A stretch of DNA of 22,839 nucleotides from Fluviicola sp. (lineage in GTDB: Bacteria > Bacteroidota > Bacteroidia > Flavobacteriales_D > Crocinitomicaceae): NCBI RefSeq assembly GCF_030151805.1, contig NZ_JASLCN010000289.1:1-22839 (forward strand). The letters run 5' to 3'. The position numbers and the translations under genes were made by a program. The notes under the pieces are model-generated. The model was not told where the DNA came from and searched no databases. It worked only from the letters and a program-made list of their open reading frames with translations. This document shows positions 1 to 5,650 of this stretch, in pieces. Position 1 is the stretch's first letter. Each line of letters begins with the position of its first letter.

Positions 1-2
1 AA

Positions 3-605
3 GCACACATTCCGTATACTGGTGAACCTATTTCAGGTGTAAAGTACACGATCAAGGAGTATCGGGCTAAAAAAGGAGGAGGAATCGGTGAAATAGAATA
101 CACAGATTTTGAACTTGAAGGTTCTACGAATGCTAATGGTATTGCGGAAATATCCTTTTTCCCGAAGAAAAAACTGGATTATATGTACCGGATTTACTTT
201 GATTATTCTAACATTCAATTTCAGAATTACTCTGGAAGTTATTCTTTAATAAATGCACCAAGTTATGATTTGATTACCCGGAAGGAGCCGCGGGATTACG
301 AAATCCGAGCTTTACCTTTGATGCAGATTAATTACAAATTAGAGAATGTGAATTGTTCAGGAGCTTCTGACAGTATGCGAATAATTTTGAGAAATATAGA
401 TGAAGATTATTATGTAAACATAAATAACGAACAGTGGAGTCCTTATGCAATTGGGTGCTATTCTAATACCAATCAAATAGAACAAGGGTTGGCCGGAAGA
501 TATGTTTATAAGATTCAAGTCATTCGGAATGGTAGTTTAACTGAATATATTGATACAATTTTAATTGCTCCCGGGGTGAATGATAATTTGTTTATAGAAT
601 ACTAG
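3..605 (+). CDS. Partial secreted-type protein with Ig/CarboxypepD_reg-like fold (3' end only)
   Basis: The frame is open from the left edge of the window (first full codon at position 3) to TAG at 603-605, giving 200 residues of a larger protein whose start lies outside. The first ATG in view, at 183, is internal, because the upstream codons read as sensible protein. The opening residues (GEPISGVKYTI, then STNANGIAEISF about 40 residues later) follow the pattern of CarboxypepD_reg-like or SdrD_B-like beta-sandwich domains: a 'G.PI.GV..' strand followed by 'T..NG.A.I'. The remainder is beta-rich, with many Y, N and I residues and no membrane segment. It ends in FIEY with no type IX secretion C-terminal signal that I can recognise. 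Such domains are usually found in exported or outer-membrane proteins of Bacteroidetes. The specific function is unknown. A hairpin just downstream suggests that its transcript ends before the next gene. Confidence 0.6.
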   Translation, partial: AHIPYTGEPISGVKYTIKEYRAKKGGGIGEIEYTDFELEGSTNANGIAEISFFPKKKLDYMYRIYFDYSNIQFQNYSGSYSLINAPSYDLITRKEPRDYEIRALPLMQINYKLENVNCSGASDSMRIILRNIDEDYYVNINNEQWSPYAIGCYSNTNQIEQGLAGRYVYKIQVIRNGSLTEYIDTILIAPGVNDNLFIEY

Positions 606-630
606 TAACTCCTTGTAATTTAATTGGATG

Positions 631-655
631 GATAGCATATTTTGCTATCTGTTTT
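631..655 (+). terminator. Probable intrinsic terminator after the partial gene
   Basis: A perfect 7-bp stem, GATAGCA (631-637) with TGCTATC (643-649), encloses a 5-base loop and is followed by TGTTTT (650-655). It begins 25 bases after the stop codon of the upstream gene. The stem has only modest GC content and the T tract is short, so termination may be partial. Confidence 0.55.
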
Positions 656-682
656 AATCGAGTACGGAAAATCGCAACAAGA

Positions 683-710
683 AAGTAAATTTTACTTCTC
701 ACATTTGTGA
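683..710 (+). promoter_or_regulatory. Two adjacent small palindromes just upstream of the lipoprotein pair
   Basis: AAGTAAA (683-689) and TTTACTT (691-697) form a perfect 7+1+7 inverted repeat. It is followed almost directly by TCACA (699-703) and TGTGA (706-710), a 5+2+5 inverted repeat. The second ends 10 bases before the ATG at 721. They could be operator half-sites or weak RNA hairpins that occlude the start. No clear TAnnTTTG promoter is visible in this gap, so the role is open. Confidence 0.3.
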
Positions 711-720
711 AAATATTTCT

Positions 721-1416
721 ATGAAGCTACTATTTACACTTTTATCCTTTTGCGTGCTATTCGCTTGCACGATTACGAAGCGCCATTTTGGAGCAGGTTA
801 CCATGTTGAGTGGAAGAGAAACCATCAGACAGAAGAAAAGAAAAGTAATCTCAACAACAAGATTCTTTTAGAAAATAATTTTTTGCCAGATGAGGAGTTA
901 CGAACATCAAAGGTTTGTGCTGCTGAAAATGAGGAAAAACAGGATTCGGTAATAGTGAAGGCGTCAAAACCATTTGAGGGTAGAGTAATTACCCAAAAAG
1001 AGAAAGTATTCGGGCCTAACATCATTCAATCAGATAAACGAAAGGCATTAAAAGAATCAGCAGACAATGAGAAAATAACTGAAGATCAACTAGCTATTGA
1101 AGAAAAACCACGGAAAGTTGAGAAATTCACATGGGTTGCCCTGAGTTTTTTGGCACTTGGAGTTTCACTTTTAATGGTTTTGAGTCTGATTGGATTTTTT
1201 TCGGGTCCGTTGGTAATAGCGATCATGGTTCTTGGACTGTTTGTCACAATCTTTTCAATCGTTTCAGTGGTTCGAATCCGAAAAAATCCGGATAGGTACA
1301 AAGCTAAATGGCTTACCTGGATTCTTTTTGGATTAAGTACTGTCGGAATTGGAGCGCTTCTATTTATGGTGGTTTACTACTTGTTGTTTATAACCAATAA
1401 TGTTGATTTCCTATGA
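721..1416 (+). CDS. Predicted lipoprotein with three C-terminal membrane segments, copy 1
   Basis: This 231-residue protein begins with a lipoprotein signal peptide: K2, a hydrophobic core, and the lipobox LFAC with Cys16 as the predicted lipidated residue. A short conserved stretch follows (TKRHFGAGYHVEWKRN, about residues 19-34), then a charged, E/K-rich, low-complexity linker (about 35-130). The C-terminus has three hydrophobic helices (about 136-160, 163-186 and 196-222), with a basic KNPDRYKAK loop between the second and third. That loop resembles DUF4190-like membrane domains of Bacteroidetes, a comparison made from memory. A lipidated N-terminus on a protein that also has several membrane helices is unusual. 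The stop codon overlaps the ATG of the next gene by 4 bases (ATGA), implying translational coupling. The next gene is a paralogue with a nearly identical 5' end. Function is unknown; a membrane sensor or envelope stress role would be speculation. Confidence 0.75.
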   Translation: MKLLFTLLSFCVLFACTITKRHFGAGYHVEWKRNHQTEEKKSNLNNKILLENNFLPDEELRTSKVCAAENEEKQDSVIVKASKPFEGRVITQKEKVFGPNIIQSDKRKALKESADNEKITEDQLAIEEKPRKVEKFTWVALSFLALGVSLLMVLSLIGFFSGPLVIAIMVLGLFVTIFSIVSVVRIRKNPDRYKAKWLTWILFGLSTVGIGALLFMVVYYLLFITNNVDFL

Positions 1417-2102
1417 AACTACTATTTACACTTTTATCCTTCTGCGTGCTATTCGCTTGCACGATTACGAAACGCCATTTTGGAGCTGGTTACCATGTGG
1501 AGTGGAAGAGAAACCTTGAGAAAAAGAAAACTGAGGAAAATCCCGAAAGGAAATTTCTCCTGGAAACAACAGAATTAATAGATTCCTCTGAAGAAGCAAA
1601 AGTACCTGAATCAGTTCCTGTTTCTGAGGGAATTCCATTGAAAGAGATTGATGAAAAGATGGTTTCATCGGCTGATGAACAAGGAATGAAGCGAACTATC
1701 GAGAAGCAACACATCGCGTCCCGACAGGAAGAGAGCCATCGAAAGGTAGATAATCTCTCCATACAGAGTTTAGATCAACCGGTTTCAGAAGTAAAAAAGA
1801 AAACCGAGCCACTTACCTGGGTTTCAATGGGAATATTTATTGGAATGGGTATTTCAATTGGCTTAATAAGCGTCTTTAGTTCCTTTCTTTATCTGGGAAC
1901 GGGGATTTTTATTACCGGATTGGTGTTGGTCCTATTTATCTGCTCCTTGATTTCTTTTATCCGGGTTAGTCGCCATCCGGATCGCTATAAGAATAAAGGA
2001 TTGACGAATTTCATGTTTGCTTTGTCAGCAACATGCTTGATTATTGCTGCCCTTTATCTTTTGTATGTAGGAGCTATGACGTCAATGAATCTACCGATAT
2101 AA
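1413..2102 (+). CDS. Predicted lipoprotein with three C-terminal membrane segments, copy 2
   Basis: This is a 229-residue paralogue of the preceding gene, with which it overlaps by 4 bases. Residues 1-34 are identical to copy 1, including the lipobox LFAC (Cys16) and the KRHFGAGYHVEWKRN stretch. At DNA level the first 102 bases differ at only 5 third-codon positions, all synonymous. After codon 34 the charged linker (about 35-128) is unalignable with copy 1. The three C-terminal helices and the basic RHPDRYKNK loop share layout and motif but little nucleotide identity. The pair therefore looks like an old duplication whose 5' end was homogenised more recently. No recognisable catalytic motif is present. 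The gene ends 354 bases before nuoA, and no strong terminator follows, only a hairpin without a T tract at 2153-2168. Confidence 0.75.
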   Translation: MKLLFTLLSFCVLFACTITKRHFGAGYHVEWKRNLEKKKTEENPERKFLLETTELIDSSEEAKVPESVPVSEGIPLKEIDEKMVSSADEQGMKRTIEKQHIASRQEESHRKVDNLSIQSLDQPVSEVKKKTEPLTWVSMGIFIGMGISIGLISVFSSFLYLGTGIFITGLVLVLFICSLISFIRVSRHPDRYKNKGLTNFMFALSATCLIIAALYLLYVGAMTSMNLPI

Positions 2103-2254
2103 GGAATTTAAAAACACTTCCTTCATTTCTTGTTTCATCAGGTAATTCCCGGTTTGCCATTTGGCAAATTGGCAAAAAGTCAACGATTTTTCATTTGATG
2201 GCAGTAAAACTCACCTAAAAAAACCGTTAAAAAGAAAAAGAATCCACCTTTTAT

Positions 2255-2380
2255 CTAACGGGATTCCAACCCCGTAAAGAAAACATTCCGCATCAACATC
2301 GCTTTATCTTCGCCAGACAAACACTTTTCATCGACCAGCGAATTCAGGGCGTTTTGCAAATACTTACCCTGTAATTTAGA
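2255..2380 (-). other. Possible tiny gene or gene remnant on the minus strand
   Basis: Read on the minus strand, 2380 down to 2255 is open for 41 codons and ends in TAG. The peptide looks like real protein: it contains LQNALNSLVDEKCLSGEDKA followed by MLMRNVFFTGLESR, with codon choice (GAA, GAT, CTG, GCG) similar to the neighbouring genes. There is no ATG near the beginning. A TTG at 2359 would give 34 residues and an internal ATG would leave only 14, so a degraded C-terminal fragment of a lost gene seems more likely than a functional small protein. I do not recognise the family. The fragment's upstream end overlaps the palindrome at 2374-2392. Confidence 0.25.
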
Positions 2381-2392
2381 TTAAATCTAAAT
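2374..2392. promoter_or_regulatory. Perfect 19-bp palindrome upstream of nuoA (candidate operator)
   Basis: ATTTAGATT (2374-2382), a central A (2383) and AATCTAAAT (2384-2392) form a perfect 9+1+9 inverted repeat, 65 bases before the nuoA ATG and 15 bases before the candidate -33 element. It is AT-rich and followed by ATAGGTTTTT, so a weak terminator is an alternative reading. The TTAGAT/ATCTAA half-sites resemble in layout the TTAGG-type boxes bound by DtxR/IdeR-family metal regulators. That link is only suggestive. Confidence 0.45.
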
Positions 2393-2407
2393 AGGTTTTT
2401 ACGCCGG

Positions 2408-2435
2408 TTGTTCTTGTTAAAATGTATTAAATTCG
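2408..2435 (+). promoter_or_regulatory. Candidate nuo operon promoter (Bacteroidetes type)
   Basis: TTG at 2408-2410, 17 bases, then TAAATTCG at 2428-2435. The second element matches the Bacteroidetes -7 consensus TAnnTTTG with one mismatch (C for T), and the spacing is slightly short of the usual 19-21. It would start transcription around 2440, leaving a leader of about 15 bases to the ATG at 2457. No other candidate in the gap is better placed. Confidence 0.35.
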
Positions 2436-2456
2436 CGAGTCTTAAAACTAGTGATT

Positions 2457-2822
2457 ATGTCTTCTTCAGAAGATTACTTACCGATATTGCTCCAGGCAGC
2501 CGTTGCTTTAGGCTTCGTGATTACGGTTCTGGTAGTAGCTCCTTTGCTGGGGCCTAAACTGTTAGGAAAAAAGAAAAATTCCAACTGGGAATGTGGTATT
2601 GAAGAAGTTGGAAACGCACGTTTCCCTATCTCCATCCGTTATTTATTAACCGCAATTTTATTCGTACTGTTCGATGTGGAAGTGATTTTCTTCTACCCGT
2701 ATGCGGTGAATTTCCATTTCCTGAAAATGGACGGATTAATTGCAGTAATCATTTTCGTGGCATTCTTCCTTACAGGATTTTTCTACGTACTTAAAAAAGG
2801 TGCTTTAGAATGGGAAAAGTAG
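2457..2822 (+). CDS. nuoA: NADH-quinone oxidoreductase subunit A
   Basis: NuoA is a small membrane subunit of respiratory complex I at the junction of the peripheral and membrane arms, near the quinone site. The 121-residue product has three hydrophobic helices (about 9-31, 62-83 and 91-113). It carries the family's long first loop with NWECGIEEVG, which contains the conserved ECG, and FDVEVIFFYPYAV in helix 2 with its conserved acidic residues. I chose the ATG at 2457 over an in-frame GTG at 2451 because ATG is the stronger start and the resulting N-terminus matches typical NuoA length. It is the first gene of a fourteen-gene operon and overlaps nuoB by 13 bases. Confidence 0.95.
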   Translation: MSSSEDYLPILLQAAVALGFVITVLVVAPLLGPKLLGKKKNSNWECGIEEVGNARFPISIRYLLTAILFVLFDVEVIFFYPYAVNFHFLKMDGLIAVIIFVAFFLTGFFYVLKKGALEWEK

Positions 2823-3358
2823 AAATTATCAATGGTGTAGAAACCATTAACGGAGAAGGTTTCCAATTGACATTGCTCGACAAAGTCATTGGAGCAGCTC
2901 GTGCAAACTCGGTTTGGCCGCTTCCTTTCGCTACTTCTTGCTGTGGTATCGAATACATGGGGACCATGGGAAGTAACTACGACGTAGCGCGTTTCGGAAT
3001 GGAACGGATGTCCTTCTCACCGCGTCAGGCAGATTTGTTAATCGTTGCCGGAACAATCTCCAAGAAATTAGCTCCTGTTTTGAAACAAGTATATGAGCAA
3101 ATGGCAGAACCGAAATGGGTCTTGTCAGTTGGAGCATGTGCTTCTTCAGGTGGGATTTTTGATACTTACTCCGTATTGCAGGGAATTGACCGTGTGATTC
3201 CGGTTGACGTGTACGTTCCGGGATGCCCGCCAAGACCAGAGCAAATCATCGAAGGTTGTATGAATATTCACCGGTTGGTGAAAAGCGAATCATTGCGCCG
3301 CCGGTATTCAGATGAATACAAACATTTGTTGAAGAAATACGATTTGAACGATGAGTAA
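2810..3358 (+). CDS. nuoB: NADH-quinone oxidoreductase subunit B (N2 cluster)
   Basis: NuoB holds the terminal [4Fe-4S] cluster N2 that passes electrons to the quinone. The 182-residue sequence shows all four expected ligands: the tandem Cys44-Cys45 in ATSCCGIEYM, Cys110 in VGACASSGG, and Cys139 in VPGCPPRPEQ. The RFGMERMSFSPRQADLL segment is also characteristic. The start lies inside the end of nuoA (13-base overlap) and the stop overlaps the nuoC start by 8 bases, so nuoABC are probably translationally coupled. Length and motifs are normal for the family. Confidence 0.97.
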   Translation: MGKVEIINGVETINGEGFQLTLLDKVIGAARANSVWPLPFATSCCGIEYMGTMGSNYDVARFGMERMSFSPRQADLLIVAGTISKKLAPVLKQVYEQMAEPKWVLSVGACASSGGIFDTYSVLQGIDRVIPVDVYVPGCPPRPEQIIEGCMNIHRLVKSESLRRRYSDEYKHLLKKYDLNDE

Positions 3359-3857
3359 TTTGACAAACGAAGCAGTTTTAACTCGCTTACAGGAAAAATT
3401 CGGTGAAGCGATCCGCAATCACGAAGAACCTTATGGCTTATTATCAATCGAAGTTCCTGCTGATAAGGCACATGATGTGATTGCCTGGCTGAAAACAGAT
3501 GAGGTGTTGAAAGTGTCTTTCCTGACTTTGATCGGAGCAACCCATTTCCCGAATGATAAAGACCGCGAATTGTGTGTGAATTATCACTTACACTCTTTCG
3601 TGAACAATGTGCGTTTGCGCATTCGTGCGTTTCTTCCGATCGAAAACCCGACGATTCAATCCATTCGGGATATTTATATCGGTGCTGACTGGCAGGAGCG
3701 TGAAACGTATGATTTCTTCGGAGTGATCTTCGAAGGACATCCGAACCTGTTAAGAATCCTGAACGAAGATTCAATGGATTACTTCCCGATGCGTAAAGAA
3801 TACCATTTGGAAGATGCAACAAGAGAAGATAAAGATGATCGCTACTTCGGTAGATAA
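3351..3857 (+). CDS. nuoC: NADH-quinone oxidoreductase subunit C
   Basis: NuoC is the 30-kDa-type scaffold subunit of the connecting module of complex I. The 168-residue protein has the hallmark DWQERETYDFFGVIFEGHP segment (about residues 113-131) and the downstream RILNEDSMDYFPMRKEYH region. It is a separate gene, not fused to nuoD as in Escherichia coli. It overlaps nuoB by 8 bases. A 32-base gap separates it from nuoD, one of the largest spacings inside the operon; the gap contains a small hairpin, AAAGC-ATT-GCTTT, that could affect processing or expression balance. Confidence 0.95.
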   Translation: MSNLTNEAVLTRLQEKFGEAIRNHEEPYGLLSIEVPADKAHDVIAWLKTDEVLKVSFLTLIGATHFPNDKDRELCVNYHLHSFVNNVRLRIRAFLPIENPTIQSIRDIYIGADWQERETYDFFGVIFEGHPNLLRILNEDSMDYFPMRKEYHLEDATREDKDDRYFGR

Positions 3858-3889
3858 GAGAAAGCATTGCTTTTGATAAAGAAAAGACT

Positions 3890-5110
3890 ATGAGCGATAC
3901 TCCTAATAAAAATAAAAGCTTATTCGCCGATGAAACCATCGACGGACAAATCGCAACGCTAAACCTCGGGCCTACTCACCCTGCAACACACGGAATTTTC
4001 CAGAACGTGTTGACCGTTGACGGTGAAAAAATCCTTGGTTCGGTTCAAACTGTCGGTTATATCCACCGCGCATTCGAAAAATTGGCGGAGCGCAGACCTT
4101 ATAATCAGATTACACCGATCACTGACCGGTTAAACTATTGTTCTTCCCCGATCAACAACATGGGATGGGAAATGACGATGGAAAAACTGATCGGAGTAGA
4201 AGTGCCGAAAAGGGTAGATTACATGCGTGTAATCATCATGGAGTTGGCGCGCATTGCAGACCATTTGGTTTGTAACTCGGTAATCGGGGTAGATACCGGA
4301 GCATTGACAGGGTTTACCTACATGTTCCAGGAACGCGAAAAAATATACGAATTATACGAGGAAGTATGTGGAGCACGTTTGACAACAAACATCGGTCGTA
4401 TCGGTGGTTTTGAGCGTGATTTTTCACCAACTTTCCACACCAAACTGCAAAAATTCCTGAAAGAATTCCCGAAACGTTTCCAGGAGTTCGACGATTTATT
4501 ATTGCGTAACCGCATCTTCATGGATCGTACGATCGGAGCCGGAGCTATTTCTGCTGAGAGAGCAATGGATTACGGTTTCACAGGACCAAATCTGCGCGCA
4601 GCAGGAGTGGATTACGATGTGCGTGCAATGAACCCGTATTCTTCTTACCAGGATTTCGATTTCATCCTTCCGGTAGGAACACAGGGAGATACGTATGATC
4701 GTTTTTGCGTGCGTCAGGAAGAAATTCGTCAGAGTTTAAAGATCATCGAACAAGCTTATAAAAACCTTCCGGAAGGAAGTTATTTTTCACCGGATGTTCC
4801 TGAATTCTATTTGCCTTCGAAAGCAGATGTTTACACGAAAATGGAAGCGTTGATTTACCACTTCAAAATCATTATGGGTGAAACACCTGTTCCGGTTGGA
4901 GAAGTGTATCACGCGGTTGAAGGTGGAAACGGAGAATTGGGATTCCATTTGATTTCAGACGGAGGAAGAACACCATACAGACTTCAGTTCAGAAGACCTT
5001 GTTTTATTTATTATCAAGCATATCCGGAAATGATTACTGGTCAAACCATCTCAGATGCAGTATTGACACTAAGTAGTTTGAATGTGATTGCAGGAGAATT
5101 GGACGCATAA
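3890..5110 (+). CDS. nuoD: NADH-quinone oxidoreductase subunit D
   Basis: NuoD is the 49-kDa-type subunit that, with NuoB, forms the quinone-binding pocket; it is evolutionarily related to [NiFe]-hydrogenase large subunits. The 406-residue product shows the N-terminal NLGPTHPATHGIFQNVLTVD with the conserved histidines, then GYIHRAFEKLAERRPYNQ, DRLNYCSS and IGRIGGFERDF. The C-terminus reads LSSLNVIAGELDA. Many NuoD proteins instead end in a GEVDR-type motif, so the final Arg is absent here; this may simply be a lineage trait. The length matches stand-alone NuoD. The nuoE ATG follows one base after the stop codon. Confidence 0.96.
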   Translation: MSDTPNKNKSLFADETIDGQIATLNLGPTHPATHGIFQNVLTVDGEKILGSVQTVGYIHRAFEKLAERRPYNQITPITDRLNYCSSPINNMGWEMTMEKLIGVEVPKRVDYMRVIIMELARIADHLVCNSVIGVDTGALTGFTYMFQEREKIYELYEEVCGARLTTNIGRIGGFERDFSPTFHTKLQKFLKEFPKRFQEFDDLLLRNRIFMDRTIGAGAISAERAMDYGFTGPNLRAAGVDYDVRAMNPYSSYQDFDFILPVGTQGDTYDRFCVRQEEIRQSLKIIEQAYKNLPEGSYFSPDVPEFYLPSKADVYTKMEALIYHFKIIMGETPVPVGEVYHAVEGGNGELGFHLISDGGRTPYRLQFRRPCFIYYQAYPEMITGQTISDAVLTLSSLNVIAGELDA

Positions 5111-5111
5111 G

Positions 5112-5648
5112 ATGAGTATAACAGTTACACATAATAGTACAGATCAGGCTGAACCACAATTCAGCGCTGAGAAAATGGTTGAAGTACAACGCATCATCAA
5201 CATGTTTCCGGAAGGAAAGCAAAAAAGTGCCTTGATGCGTATTCTGCATTTGGCGGAAGAAGAATTCGGAGGTTGGTTAAGTGTACCGACCATGAATTAC
5301 GTTGCCAGCTTGTTGGATATTCAACCGATCGAAGTGTATGAAGTAGCAACTTTCTATACCATGTTTAACATTGAGAAACCTGGTAAAGTTGTTTTGGAGG
5401 TTTGCAGAACAGGACCATGTATGTTGGTTGGTTCGGATAATATCATTGAATACATTGAGAAAAAGTTGGACATCAAAGTAGGCGGAACTTCTGCCGACGG
5501 AATGTTTACTTTGAAAACAGCCGAATGTTTGGGAGCTTGTGGTTACGGACCAATGCTTCAATGTGGTAAATACTACTACGAACATTTGACTACTGACAAA
5601 GTAGATAAATTATTGGAAGTCCTTCGTAATGAACATTCAGAGAAATAG
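5112..5648 (+). CDS. nuoE: NADH-quinone oxidoreductase subunit E ([2Fe-2S] N1a)
   Basis: NuoE is the 24-kDa-type thioredoxin-fold subunit of the NADH-oxidising module. The 178-residue sequence carries the four ligands of cluster N1a: Cys98 and Cys103 (CRTGPC) and Cys139 and Cys143 (ECLGAC). The GYGPMLQCGK segment follows. I chose the ATG at 5112, one base after the nuoD stop. A longer frame opening at a TTG at 5088 would overlap nuoD in a different frame and adds no conserved residues. Its presence together with nuoF and nuoG means this complex accepts electrons from NADH directly. Confidence 0.96.
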   Translation: MSITVTHNSTDQAEPQFSAEKMVEVQRIINMFPEGKQKSALMRILHLAEEEFGGWLSVPTMNYVASLLDIQPIEVYEVATFYTMFNIEKPGKVVLEVCRTGPCMLVGSDNIIEYIEKKLDIKVGGTSADGMFTLKTAECLGACGYGPMLQCGKYYYEHLTTDKVDKLLEVLRNEHSEK

Positions 5649-5650
5649 GA

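Larger units (their letters stand above)
2103..2456. other. 354-bp gap between the lipoprotein pair and nuoA
   Basis: No plus-strand gene fits here. Visible structure includes a hairpin TTTGCCA (2153-2159) with TGGCAAA (2162-2168), followed by a second TTGGCAAA at 2169-2176; it has no T tract and is not a convincing terminator. An A-rich stretch lies at 2217-2240. ACGGG (2258-2262) pairs with CCCGT (2271-2275). The gap also holds a minus-strand coding-like fragment (2255-2380), a 19-bp palindrome (2374-2392) and a candidate nuo promoter (2408-2435), each listed separately. Confidence 0.6.

Noticed and set aside
2203..2219. Shared 13-mer AAAACTCACCTAA near 2206 and near 20130
   Set aside because: A few 13-base matches are expected by chance in a window of this size, and the flanks do not align.
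2451..2456. GTG at 2451 as the nuoA start
   Set aside because: It lies two codons before an in-frame ATG at 2457; the ATG is the stronger start and gives the usual N-terminus.
3862..3878. Hairpin AAAGC-ATT-GCTTT between nuoC and nuoD as a terminator
   Set aside because: The stem is only 5 bp with a short T run, and it lies within an operon whose downstream genes are essential to the same complex.
5088..5111. Longer nuoE opening at TTG 5088
   Set aside because: It overlaps the end of nuoD in another frame and adds no conserved residues; ATG 5112 follows the nuoD stop directly.
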